Source of the DNA: a bacterium
GTDB lineage: Bacteria; Patescibacteriota; Minisyncoccia; Phycocordibacterales; UBA1550
Length of the DNA: 8,815 nucleotides
Direction: 5' to 3'
NCBI GenBank assembly: GCA_021823825.1
Contig: JAKANJ010000019.1
Location: 1-8,815, forward strand
Of the stretch, positions 1-6,513 are shown one piece after another; position 1 is the first letter of the stretch, and every line of letters begins with the position of its first letter. Made by a program: the position numbers and the translations under genes. The notes beneath the pieces are model-generated. The model saw only the letters and a program-made list of their open reading frames with translations. It searched no databases and was not told where the DNA came from.

Positions 1-609
1 TCGATCGCCAATTGCAAGGTTAAATGTTTTTTTAATATGATCAGCTATCGCATGGTCAATTTTGTTTCCCGCACACTTAACAGAAGTAGAAGCAACGATG
101 CCTCCAAGTGAAATTACTGCCACGTCAGTTGTGCCACCTCCAATATCTACAACCATGTGTCCGCAAGCTTCGTAGATAGGAATGCCTGCACCAATAGCAG
201 CAAGAATTGGCTCTTTTACAACATAGGCACTTTTTGCTCCAGCCTTGATTGTCGCCTCAATGACGGCACGTCGTTCGGTAGAAGATACGCCCGCGGGAAC
301 AGAGACCATGACTTCTGGCTTGAGAAGGTTCCATTTTCCGAGCGCCTTGCTCATGTAGTAATTGAGCATTGCCTCAGTAACACGATAGTCTGCAATAACA
401 CCATCTTTCATTGGTCGATACGCAATAATATTGTCTGGCGTACGACCAATCATCTGCTTTGCCTCAATCCCAACCGCCATAATGCGATTGTCCTGCTGGT
501 TTACTGCAACCACTGAAGGCTCGTTGAGCACTACACCCTTCCCAGGTATAAAAACGAGCGTATTCGCTGTCCCAAGGTCAATACCAATTTTCTTTACAAA
601 AAATCCCAT
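1..609 (-). CDS. mreB: Rod shape-determining protein MreB (actin-like ATPase), C-terminal part cut off by window edge
   Basis: MreB is a bacterial actin that polymerises on the inner face of the cytoplasmic membrane and guides peptidoglycan synthesis. The first 203 residues are visible. The N-terminal phosphate-1 motif IDLGTANT lies at residues 10-17, RPMKDGVIAD at 65-74, KEPILAAIGAG at 132-142 (many homologues have EEP), and the phosphate-2 motif DIGGGTTD at 155-162. Complete MreB proteins are about 330-350 aa, so roughly 40% is missing at the left edge and the frame is open to base 1. The ATG at 609 gives the usual short lead before IDLG. No Shine-Dalgarno site is seen upstream, where the sequence is AT-rich. 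The gene starts 21 nt after the murA stop on the same strand, so the two are probably cotranscribed and act in the same wall-building process. Mbl or another MreB paralogue cannot be excluded from this part alone. Confidence 0.96.
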   Translation of the reverse strand, partial: MGFFVKKIGIDLGTANTLVFIPGKGVVLNEPSVVAVNQQDNRIMAVGIEAKQMIGRTPDNIIAYRPMKDGVIADYRVTEAMLNYYMSKALGKWNLLKPEVMVSVPAGVSSTERRAVIEATIKAGAKSAYVVKEPILAAIGAGIPIYEACGHMVVDIGGGTTDVAVISLGGIVASTSVKCAGNKIDHAIADHIKKTFNLAIGDR

Positions 610-630
610 ATAAAATTATTTAACTGATCA

Positions 631-1920
631 TTACTCTGACTGTTCTATACGCTCAACGCTAACACCAATGGCACGGAGGCGGTTGTCCACATCTTCATAT
701 CCACGGTCAATCGTAGTGTCCACATTATGGATGACCGACTCCCCTTTTGCAACTATTGCAGCAATAACAAATGCGAGTCCCGCACGAAGATCGGGACTTT
801 TAAGCTTTCGTCCTCGTAACGCGGATTTTCCACGGACGAGTACCCGATGAGGGTCCATCATGGTGATCTGTGCACCCATTGCCGAAAGAGCTTCGGTAAA
901 ATTTAAACGTCCCTCAAAAATTGTTTCAAAGACCATACTTTCACCATCTGCTTGAGTAAGGAATACCGTCATCGGCGCCTGAAGGTCGGTGGGAAACCCT
1001 GGATACTCATGCGTCTTGATATCAACAGAATGCAGTGTTGCTGGTGAGCGAACAATTATTTCAGTCTTCTTCGTTTCAATTGTCACGCCCGCACTTCTAA
1101 GCGATTCAATCACTGCTTCAAGATGCAGTGGATTACAATTTGTTATGTGAAGTTCTTTTGCTGCGAGTGCGCCAAGGATGAGGAAACTTCCCGCATCAAT
1201 GCGATCAGGCATCGTTTTGTACGTGCGACCAGCCGCAGAAAGGAGCTTCCCTCCCTTGATCGTGATTATTGGGGTCCCTGCACCAGAAATTTTTGCACCA
1301 CAAGAAATCAAAAAATGAGCCAAGTCCTCAATTTCTGGCTCCATTGCTGCATTTTTAATAACAGTAGTACCACGGGCACAAACACCAGCCATCATAAAAG
1401 TTTCTGTCACGGTGACGCTCTGGTTTTTGAGAAAAAACTCCGTACCACGCAAACCGTCTTTTGTTGTCACCGTATAAATATTGTCCTCTAGGACAACCTT
1501 TGCGCCCATTTTTTCAAAACCCTCGATGAAAAGATCCACCGGACGCGAGCCGATAAGACAACCTCCGGGATGCGGAAACGACACCTTTCCAAAACGCGCA
1601 AGAACAGGCCCCGTAACAACGATTGATGCACGCATTCGCTTTGCAATCTCAAAAGGAAGTTCTGTTGAAAGTTTTTTGGGAACAGCAATGGTATAAGAAC
1701 CTAAACGAGGATGAGATACCTCTGCCCCCATCTCCTTCAAAAGCTCCAGCATGCGAAACACATCATCAATTTCAGGAATATTTTCAAGCTTAACCGTGTC
1801 TTTGAAAAGCACCGTTGCGGCGATTACTTTAAGTGCTGCATTTTTTGCTCCCGTGATGTTAACGGTGCCGCGAAGCCGTTTTTCGCCATTAAGCCCTTTT
1901 ATCACAAGTGTGTTTCCCAT
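631..1920 (-). CDS. murA: UDP-N-acetylglucosamine 1-carboxyvinyltransferase (MurA)
   Basis: MurA transfers enolpyruvate from phosphoenolpyruvate to UDP-GlcNAc in the cytoplasm, the first committed step of peptidoglycan synthesis. The 429-aa length matches the family (about 420-430). Visible family signatures are GAKNAAL at 24-30, with K26 matching the catalytic lysine; RASIVVTGPVLARFGK at 97-112; and the mobile loop GGCLIGSRPVD at 119-129. C121 matches the active-site cysteine attacked by fosfomycin (E. coli C115), so the enzyme is predicted to be of the Cys, fosfomycin-sensitive type. YPGFPTDLQAP at 306-316 carries D312, the general-base aspartate (E. coli D305). The start is a conventional family N-terminus (MGNTLVIKG). 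No Shine-Dalgarno site is seen. An 85-bp region separates it from the divergent small gene at 2006, and mreB follows 21 nt downstream. Recognition is secure. Confidence 0.98.
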   Translation of the reverse strand: MGNTLVIKGLNGEKRLRGTVNITGAKNAALKVIAATVLFKDTVKLENIPEIDDVFRMLELLKEMGAEVSHPRLGSYTIAVPKKLSTELPFEIAKRMRASIVVTGPVLARFGKVSFPHPGGCLIGSRPVDLFIEGFEKMGAKVVLEDNIYTVTTKDGLRGTEFFLKNQSVTVTETFMMAGVCARGTTVIKNAAMEPEIEDLAHFLISCGAKISGAGTPIITIKGGKLLSAAGRTYKTMPDRIDAGSFLILGALAAKELHITNCNPLHLEAVIESLRSAGVTIETKKTEIIVRSPATLHSVDIKTHEYPGFPTDLQAPMTVFLTQADGESMVFETIFEGRLNFTEALSAMGAQITMMDPHRVLVRGKSALRGRKLKSPDLRAGLAFVIAAIVAKGESVIHNVDTTIDRGYEDVDNRLRAIGVSVERIEQSE

Positions 1921-1946
1921 AGCAGTGTATGCACATATTACTACGA

Positions 1947-1975
1947 CTGACCCAACTTGCCCAAACAGATATTAT
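1947..1975 (+). promoter_or_regulatory. Promoter of the 73-aa gene
   Basis: CTGACC (1947-1952, 4/6 to TTGACA) and TATTAT (1970-1975, 5/6 to TATAAT) are 17 nt apart, the ideal spacing. Transcription would start near 1982 and give a short leader of about 24 nt that holds the ribosome binding site. Confidence 0.5.
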
Positions 1976-1976
1976 A
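1971..1976 (-). promoter_or_regulatory. Candidate -10 box for murA
   Basis: Read on the minus strand this hexamer is TATAAT, a perfect -10 consensus, about 50 nt upstream of the murA ATG. No convincing -35 box sits 16-18 nt upstream of it. The same AT-rich stretch reads as TATTAT on the plus strand, so the divergent promoters of murA and the 73-aa gene would overlap. Confidence 0.35.
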
Positions 1977-1993
1977 TGGTAGCGTTTTTGCGG

Positions 1994-2001
1994 AAAGGAG
2001 G
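1994..2001 (+). promoter_or_regulatory. Strong Shine-Dalgarno site
   Basis: AAAGGAGG lies 4 nt before the ATG at 2006. It fixes the start of the 73-aa gene there rather than at the upstream in-frame ATG at 1751, which lies inside murA on the other strand. Confidence 0.8.
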
Positions 2002-2005
2002 CTTT

Positions 2006-2227
2006 ATGAAAGCAGAGGATCTCCAGATCAACGATAAATTCATTTGTCGTGCTAGTGGATGGTTCCATCCCGAAAAAGAGCTTGGGGTCGGTGCCGGACA
2101 GGTCCTGTCTATCAAAAAGAAGTTGACCGACGGCTTGGGGCGCACCAAAATCATTGCGTCAGTAGTACAAACAGGCAAAGCAATTGAAGTACCGTCATTT
2201 TGTCTCGTGCTTAAGCTCATCATGTGA
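2006..2227 (+). CDS. Small hypothetical protein, 73 aa
   Basis: I do not recognise this protein. It is a 73-residue soluble-looking polypeptide with no signal peptide or membrane segment. It starts MKAEDLQINDKF and has two cysteines (C14, C66), a glycine-rich turn LGVGAGQV at 26-33, a basic patch KKK at 37-39, and alternating hydrophobic residues (for example KIIASVV at 48-54, then IEVPSFCLVLKLIM at the end), which suggests a small beta-rich fold. That is inference only. Coding status is well supported by a promoter at 1947-1975, AAAGGAGG 4 nt before the ATG, and a terminator 6 nt after the TGA stop, making it a single-gene transcription unit. It is divergent from murA and precedes priA, but nothing links it to either function. 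Confidence 0.75.
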   Translation: MKAEDLQINDKFICRASGWFHPEKELGVGAGQVLSIKKKLTDGLGRTKIIASVVQTGKAIEVPSFCLVLKLIM

Positions 2228-2233
2228 CACCGT

Positions 2234-2264
2234 AACCCCGCTAACTTTTGCGGGGTTTTATTTT
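2234..2264 (+). terminator. Rho-independent terminator after the 73-aa gene
   Basis: An 8-bp stem AACCCCGC/GCGGGGTT with an 8-nt loop is followed by TTATTTT. It starts 6 nt after the stop and separates the 73-aa gene from priA. Confidence 0.88.
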
Positions 2265-2296
2265 AAAATTAAGCAATCCTGTTTTTCTTTAGATGT

Positions 2297-2324
2297 TTGT
2301 TGGACCAATATTTTAAGGTACTAT
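2297..2324 (+). promoter_or_regulatory. Candidate leaderless promoter of priA
   Basis: TACTAT (2319-2324, 4/6) ends 6 nt before the priA ATG at 2331, and TTGTTG (2297-2302, 3/6) sits 16 nt upstream of it. Transcription would start at or next to the A of the start codon. The boxes are weak individually. The evidence is their position after a terminator and the same layout at other genes in this window. Confidence 0.4.
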
Positions 2325-2330
2325 AGGTGC

Positions 2331-4283
2331 ATGCAAATCATCACTGTCGCACCGATAGTACGTGGCGTACTAAAGGAACGCTTGAGCTACTTCTCCAAAG
2401 AACCGCTTGAAGTGGGCATGGCGATCATTGTGCCAGTGCGATCGCGAGAAATTCCTGCGATTGTTCTTGAGACAAAAAACGTGAGTGATGAAAAAAGTAC
2501 CATTAAATCCTCAGAGTATAGTATCCGAAAAATATCACGTTCACATGCTCGAAGGATCTGGACAACGCCCTTTCTTGCAGCAGTTCAGGAAACGGCAAAC
2601 CTAGCAGCTCAAAAATTTGGTGAGTCGCTTCTTACCCTCACCCCCAAGACAGTTTTGGATGCCTACCTCTCTGGTGATTTACCCGAACCCCTGCTTTATT
2701 TTCATGAGCAAAGAACCAAGAGAGCCCCCGTTCTCGCAATTCAAGGTGATACAAAGACACGGCTGGAAGAAATTGAGCGCCTTGTACGGGAGTCGTTTGC
2801 ACGCGATGAATCCGTTTTTATTTGTCTGCCAACGGCGGATGATGTGATGCGAGTCAAAGAAAAACTTGAACGAGGTATTTCGAATTACACTTATGCGTTT
2901 AGCGGGAATATATCTAAAAAAAAGATGCTCGAAACATGGAGCTCAGCAATCGCAGAAAAGCACGCAACGCTCGTCATTGGTACTGCACAATTTTTAGGCA
3001 TGCCCCGCTATTTTAAGACAATAGTACTTGACGAAGAACACTCTCCTTCATGGAAGACGGTAGCGAGACCCCTCATCGATCTGAGACTATTTATTGAATC
3101 ATATGCTCAAACGGCAGGAAGCACACTTATTTTAAGCGCACCGCTCCTTCGTATGGAGACACACGCACGTGTTCGAGAGGGGCTCATTGAAGAATTTGGG
3201 CGTATCGCATCACGCACCTACACTGCGATAGATACTGAGATTGTAGACCCTCGAGTTGAGGAGAAAGCAATACATGAATATACCGGCAAACATTCTGTTG
3301 TGCTTCTCAGCACTAAAATTCGAGCAGTTCTTGAGGAAGCTCAAGAAAAAAGACAATCTACGCTACTTATTTCCGCACGTAAAGGATTATCACCTGTTAC
3401 TTCATGCGCAGATTGTGGGGCTCTCATTCGTTGTCCAGAGTGCGATACTCCGTTAGTAATTCATCCGCAGAAATCCACTGGTCCAGGAAAAGGTACGCAA
3501 GGAAGCGAAGCGCACGTATTTATTTGTCACGGGTGCGGTTATATGCGAGTTCCAGAGGACAATGTACACGAAACATGCCCAAACTGTGGAGGCTGGCGCC
3601 TTCAGGGGGTTGGTATCGGTATCAATCGAATTGAAGAAGAATTGAAAAAATATTTTCCGAATACGCAAAGATTCGTTCTTGACAGCGAACATGCAAAAAC
3701 AAAAACAGCGGTAAAAAAATTAATTCAACAATTTCAAAAAACTCCGGGCTCAGTACTTATTGCAACCCCTGCAGCAATTTCTCAACTTGAGAGTGTGGAC
3801 AATGCAATAATAGTTTCTATTGACTCCCTTTTTGCAATCCCTGATATTCGCATGCCAGAAAGAATCTTTACGTTTATTTTGGCACTCCGCGAAAAAACAA
3901 AGAATTCACTAATCGTCCAGACGCGAGCAGATGACATTACTATTTTTAGTCAGGCATTATCGGGTGACCTTGCTCAATTTATTGACCATGAACTTGCAAT
4001 TCGCAAAATGTTTTCTTATCCACCCTATGGTTCAATTATAAAACTTACGGTGCGAGAGAAACGTAGTGAAATTACCAAAACAATAGATCATTGCAAAGTT
4101 TTTCTAGAAGACTATTTGCCTATTGTGTCAGGTGCGATGGCAAAAGAACCAAATGGCATATTCAAAATGCATATGATACTTAAACTTAGTAAAAACTCCT
4201 GGCCAAATAAGGAACTGCTCGGCAAATTACTGGCACTACCCAACCAAATCACGATAGAAGTTAACCCCAACAGCTTACTCTAA
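2331..4283 (+). CDS. priA: PriA-like replication restart protein (primosomal protein N'), ATPase motifs degenerate
   Basis: PriA normally recognises stalled forks and reloads the replicative helicase. This 650-aa protein keeps the family's full layout: an N-terminal DNA-binding domain (about 1-100, ITVAPIVRGVLKERLSY), a helicase-like core, and eight zinc-ligand cysteines (CADC 359-362, CPEC 368-371, CHGC 399-402, CPNC 416-419). It also has the C-terminal YPPYG segment near 563 and an ending (ITIEVNPNSLL) like that of E. coli PriA. DEEH (Walker B) is intact at 234-237. The Walker A position reads AIQGDTKTRLE (about 136-146) instead of GVTGSGKTE. Motif V (QMLAKGHxFP) is replaced by TPAAISQLE, and motif VI (QVAGRAGR) by FILALREKTKN near 518. 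It therefore probably cannot hydrolyse ATP. Known actinobacterial PriA proteins are similarly thought to lack helicase activity. The start at 2331 matches the family N-terminus; the frame extends up to 2184, but that part overlaps the terminator. def and fmt follow, a common bacterial order. Confidence 0.93.
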   Translation: MQIITVAPIVRGVLKERLSYFSKEPLEVGMAIIVPVRSREIPAIVLETKNVSDEKSTIKSSEYSIRKISRSHARRIWTTPFLAAVQETANLAAQKFGESLLTLTPKTVLDAYLSGDLPEPLLYFHEQRTKRAPVLAIQGDTKTRLEEIERLVRESFARDESVFICLPTADDVMRVKEKLERGISNYTYAFSGNISKKKMLETWSSAIAEKHATLVIGTAQFLGMPRYFKTIVLDEEHSPSWKTVARPLIDLRLFIESYAQTAGSTLILSAPLLRMETHARVREGLIEEFGRIASRTYTAIDTEIVDPRVEEKAIHEYTGKHSVVLLSTKIRAVLEEAQEKRQSTLLISARKGLSPVTSCADCGALIRCPECDTPLVIHPQKSTGPGKGTQGSEAHVFICHGCGYMRVPEDNVHETCPNCGGWRLQGVGIGINRIEEELKKYFPNTQRFVLDSEHAKTKTAVKKLIQQFQKTPGSVLIATPAAISQLESVDNAIIVSIDSLFAIPDIRMPERIFTFILALREKTKNSLIVQTRADDITIFSQALSGDLAQFIDHELAIRKMFSYPPYGSIIKLTVREKRSEITKTIDHCKVFLEDYLPIVSGAMAKEPNGIFKMHMILKLSKNSWPNKELLGKLLALPNQITIEVNPNSLL

Positions 4284-4317
4284 ACATTTTCTCTAAAAAC
4301 TGAATGTACAAGTAAAC

Positions 4318-4341
4318 CCTATATTTTCAGGCAAATATAGG
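4318..4341. repeat. Perfect inverted repeat upstream of def
   Basis: Two 9-bp arms, CCTATATTT and AAATATAGG, are separated by the 6-nt loop TCAGGC. The repeat lies between the priA stop and the def start and abuts the def -10 box. It has no following T-run, so it is a poor terminator. It could be an operator or a weak RNA hairpin at the end of the priA message. Confidence 0.65.
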
Positions 4342-4342
4342 C

Positions 4343-4348
4343 TATACT
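4343..4348 (+). promoter_or_regulatory. Candidate -10 box for leaderless def
   Basis: TATACT (5/6 to consensus) ends 8 nt before the def ATG at 4357, so transcription would start at or just before the start codon. The hexamer 17 nt upstream (TATATT) is a poor -35 and lies within the inverted repeat. Confidence 0.4.
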
Positions 4349-4356
4349 CCAGAAAT

Positions 4357-4977
4357 ATGGTAACAATTCTTCAAAGAGAGGCGCCCGTACTGCATGCATC
4401 CGCAGAGTTAGTAAATCCAAAAGATTTTGGTTCGCCTCGCCTCAATAAGATTATTGCCCAAATGATTGCGGCGCTCGAGAAAGAGGATGACGGTGTTGCC
4501 ATTGCAGCTCCACAAATTGGTGTGCCCTTGCGAATTTTTGTCGTATCCCACCGAGCCTTTGAATTTGCAGAACAAGATGGAGAGCCTGCAATTGAGGAAA
4601 TTGCTCAAAAAAATACGACCCTCAATGCCTCTAAAAAAAATAAACCCAAGTATACAAACCTCGTTTTTATTAATCCAGAAATAATAAAATTATCGCGAAA
4701 GAAAAAGTGGGCGCCAGAGGGTTGTTTATCAGTTCGTTGGCTTTATGGTGAAGTCTCTCGGTCAGAAAAAGCAACCGTACGCGGTTTTGACGAGCACGGT
4801 AAGCCATTTACAAGAGGTGCAAGCGGTCTTCTCGCACAGATTTTTCAGCATGAGACAGACCACCTAAACGGCGTCCTTTTTATCGATAAGGCACGTAATG
4901 TTGAAAAAATTACGCTGGCAGAACAGAAAGCAAGAGAGCGTGACATGGCAGCATTGGATGACCTCAATGCACGCTAA
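4357..4977 (+). CDS. def: Peptide deformylase
   Basis: This cytoplasmic metalloenzyme removes the formyl group from the N-terminal methionine of new proteins. All three family motifs are present. Motif 1 is GVAIAAPQIG at 46-55, where the usual second glycine of GxGxAAPQ is alanine (A48). Motif 2 is EGCLSV at 121-126, with metal ligand C123. Motif 3 is QHETDH at 164-169, with metal ligands H165 and H169 and catalytic E166. At 206 aa it is longer than the usual 165-190. The extra length is a hydrophilic, Lys- and Glu-rich insertion at about 67-98, between the strand after motif 1 and the strand before EGCLS, plus a charged C-terminal helix. It starts 73 nt after priA, and fmt starts 11 nt after its stop, so def and fmt are probably cotranscribed and act as partners. 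No Shine-Dalgarno site is seen. Confidence 0.97.
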   Translation: MVTILQREAPVLHASAELVNPKDFGSPRLNKIIAQMIAALEKEDDGVAIAAPQIGVPLRIFVVSHRAFEFAEQDGEPAIEEIAQKNTTLNASKKNKPKYTNLVFINPEIIKLSRKKKWAPEGCLSVRWLYGEVSRSEKATVRGFDEHGKPFTRGASGLLAQIFQHETDHLNGVLFIDKARNVEKITLAEQKARERDMAALDDLNAR

Positions 4978-4988
4978 ACGAGACTCCT

Positions 4989-5870
4989 ATGAATAAAGAA
5001 CACATGCGCACTGCATTTTGGGGAACCTCAAATTTTTCAGTATATGTTTTGGACGAGCTCGCACGCAATGGGTTTTTCCCCGCACTCATTATTACTGCCC
5101 CACCGAAACCAAAAGGGCGCGGACTTATATTGTCACCAAGTGCGGTAAAGATTTGGGCTGATTCGCACGGCATTCCTACGTTAGAACCAAATGAAATAAA
5201 ATCTCAGGAATTTTTAGCGACACTTGGCTCTGACTGGGACCTTTTTATTGTAGCCTCGTATGGGAAAATTATTACACGGGCAACGCTTGATTTGCCAAAA
5301 CATGGGACACTCAATGTTCACCCTTCCCTTTTGCCAAAACTGAGAGGAGCAACACCGCTACAATCAGCGATTTTAGAAGAAGCACCGGTGAACGAAGAAC
5401 ACGAAACGGGCGTTACTATTATGTTGATTGACGAAGAAGTAGACCATGGGCCGATTGTAGCTCAGGAAGCAGCCATCATCAGTAATTGGCCACCCAAAAA
5501 AAGCGAGCTCGAAAAAATACTCGGCACCTTGGGCGGGCAGCTGCTAGCAAAAACAATTCCTCTTTGGATAAGCGGAAACATCACTCCAAGGCCCCAACAA
5601 CACGATCTTGCAACTTTTACAAAAAAAATAACAAAAGCAGATGCGCAAGTGAACCTGACTGATGACCCGCTCCAAACCTATCGTAAGATTCGTGCCTTTC
5701 ATATTTGGCCTCGCACATATTTCACGATACATCGCGGTGATAAAGAAATGCGCGTAATTATCACTGAGGCACATCTAGAAAATGGCAATCTTATTATTGA
5801 TAGCGTGATTCCTGAGGGAAAACGCGAGATGCCCTATAGTGAATTTCTTCACGGTCAAAAAACTCACTAA
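4989..5870 (+). CDS. fmt: Methionyl-tRNA formyltransferase
   Basis: The enzyme formylates initiator Met-tRNA with 10-formyltetrahydrofolate, and Def later removes the formyl group. The catalytic domain (about 7-190) begins RTAFWGTSNFSVYVLDEL, the family's usual FxGTpxFa signature. The catalytic triad is visible as N109 and H111 in LNVHPSLLP and D152 in EVDHGPI, and the RGATP loop is at 119-123. The C-terminal tRNA-binding OB-like domain (about 205-293) has ATFTKKITKADAQV and KIRAFHIWP, which match the family. At 293 aa it is slightly short of the usual 305-320. The start could be M1 (4989) or M6 (5004), and homologues usually begin near M6. Neither has a clear Shine-Dalgarno site, and the 11-nt gap to def suggests translational coupling. 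A terminator follows the stop. Confidence 0.97.
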   Translation: MNKEHMRTAFWGTSNFSVYVLDELARNGFFPALIITAPPKPKGRGLILSPSAVKIWADSHGIPTLEPNEIKSQEFLATLGSDWDLFIVASYGKIITRATLDLPKHGTLNVHPSLLPKLRGATPLQSAILEEAPVNEEHETGVTIMLIDEEVDHGPIVAQEAAIISNWPPKKSELEKILGTLGGQLLAKTIPLWISGNITPRPQQHDLATFTKKITKADAQVNLTDDPLQTYRKIRAFHIWPRTYFTIHRGDKEMRVIITEAHLENGNLIIDSVIPEGKREMPYSEFLHGQKTH

Positions 5871-5885
5871 TCTTTTCATGTAAAG

Positions 5886-5916
5886 AAATGCCCCGCAATG
5901 GGTGCGGAGCATTTTT
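5886..5916. terminator. Terminator closing the priA-def-fmt cluster
   Basis: Stem AAATGC-C-CCGCA / TGCGG-A-GCATTT with one internal mismatch and a 5-nt loop is followed by a T-run on the plus strand. It starts 15 nt after the fmt stop. The A-run on its left side means it could also act on the converging minus-strand gene. Confidence 0.82.
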
Positions 5917-5925
5917 GCTTCTAAT

Positions 5926-6372
5926 CTATTTTGCGGACAGCGAACCTAGTGACCAAACGGCGCAAAAAATTGCCCCATTTATGAGAAAACGCAAAAGCGT
6001 TGCAAAAAAAGTAAGTTGAAACTTACGTGCAACGATTCTCACAAAATAAGATGCGGCCACGAATAGTAAAACGTTAACCCCAACGAGCAATAAATCGGGG
6101 CCTGTTCCTGGCCGAAGAACTATGAGGAAAAACAGGCAACCAAGTCCAAACACAAAAAACGCTGAAAGGTAGAGAGCAATGAGTGCTGCCGGTTCCCACG
6201 AAACAACGGCTTTTGTAATTTGCCCGCTTCTCACCGTAGCAAGAACAAAAATTGCTGGAAAAATCAATGCAATAATCAGTGAAGTCTCCTGCCCTTTCCC
6301 TATGCAAAGGGCTGATACGTAGGTTAAAGAATAAATTGCGGTAACAAGCACCTGCCACCGGATAAGCCGCAT
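5926..6372 (-). CDS. Hypothetical integral membrane protein, 148 aa
   Basis: I do not recognise this protein. It has about five hydrophobic segments, at roughly 8-24, 30-47, 61-86, 93-114 and 120-142. A conserved-looking cytoplasm-type loop RSGQITK lies at 48-54, and a basic stretch RIVARKF at 112-118. No catalytic or cofactor motif is visible. The start at 6372 is chosen because AAGGAG sits 7 nt upstream. An upstream in-frame ATG at 6411 would add 13 residues but has no ribosome binding site. It follows another small five-segment membrane gene on the same strand, but a terminator lies between them, so it probably has its own promoter. It converges on fmt. Confidence 0.72.
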   Translation of the reverse strand: MRLIRWQVLVTAIYSLTYVSALCIGKGQETSLIIALIFPAIFVLATVRSGQITKAVVSWEPAALIALYLSAFFVFGLGCLFFLIVLRPGTGPDLLLVGVNVLLFVAASYFVRIVARKFQLTFFATLLRFLINGAIFCAVWSLGSLSAK

Positions 6373-6379
6373 TGTGTGT

Positions 6380-6385
6380 CTCCTT
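6380..6385 (-). promoter_or_regulatory. Shine-Dalgarno site deciding the 6372 start
   Basis: On the minus strand this reads AAGGAG, 7 nt before the ATG at 6372. It supports the 148-aa form over the 161-aa form. Confidence 0.75.
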
Positions 6386-6427
6386 GGTTTAAGTTTTCCC
6401 ACGATGAACAATCTGCATCTGGGTTCA

Positions 6428-6456
6428 AGATTGCGCCCATTTTATTACATTGTCAA
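6428..6456 (-). promoter_or_regulatory. Weak candidate promoter for the 148-aa membrane gene
   Basis: A perfect TTGACA (6456-6451, minus strand) lies just after the upstream gene's terminator. The hexamer 17 nt downstream, CAATCT, is a poor -10, so this rests mainly on the -35 match and the position. Confidence 0.25.
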
Positions 6457-6475
6457 TAACTATTGATATTGTGTG

Positions 6476-6509
6476 AAAAAGCTCCAACACAAATGTGCTG
6501 GAGCTTTTT
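6476..6509 (-). terminator. Terminator after the 160-aa membrane gene
   Basis: AAAAAGCTCCA pairs with TGGAGCTTTTT. After one A/C mismatch, CAC pairs with GTG around a 4-nt loop. Read on the minus strand the stem ends in TTTTT. It begins about 4 nt after the stop at 6514. Confidence 0.88.
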
Positions 6510-6513
6510 ATTG

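Noticed and set aside
157..516. Plus-strand ORF inside mreB
   Set aside because: It is antisense to a secure mreB and its translation is low-information and unrelated to any family.
1123..1491. Plus-strand ORF inside murA
   Set aside because: It is antisense to a secure murA, has no family features or ribosome binding site, and looks like a frame shadow.
2225..2227. Alternative code in which TGA is glycine (as in Gracilibacteria)
   Set aside because: Reading through this TGA would run into the terminator, and none of the recognised genes contains an in-frame TGA.
2184..2330. N-terminal extension of priA back to the ATG at 2184
   Set aside because: The extra 49 codons overlap the end of the 73-aa gene and its terminator, and PriA homologues begin at the equivalent of the 2331 ATG.
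6011..6026. Short inverted repeat GTAAGTTGAAACTTAC
   Set aside because: It lies inside the 148-aa coding region, the arms are only 7 bp and there is no T-run. It is probably chance.
6373..6411. Earlier start for the 148-aa membrane protein
   Set aside because: The 13 extra residues have no ribosome binding site, while AAGGAG is correctly placed before the ATG at 6372.
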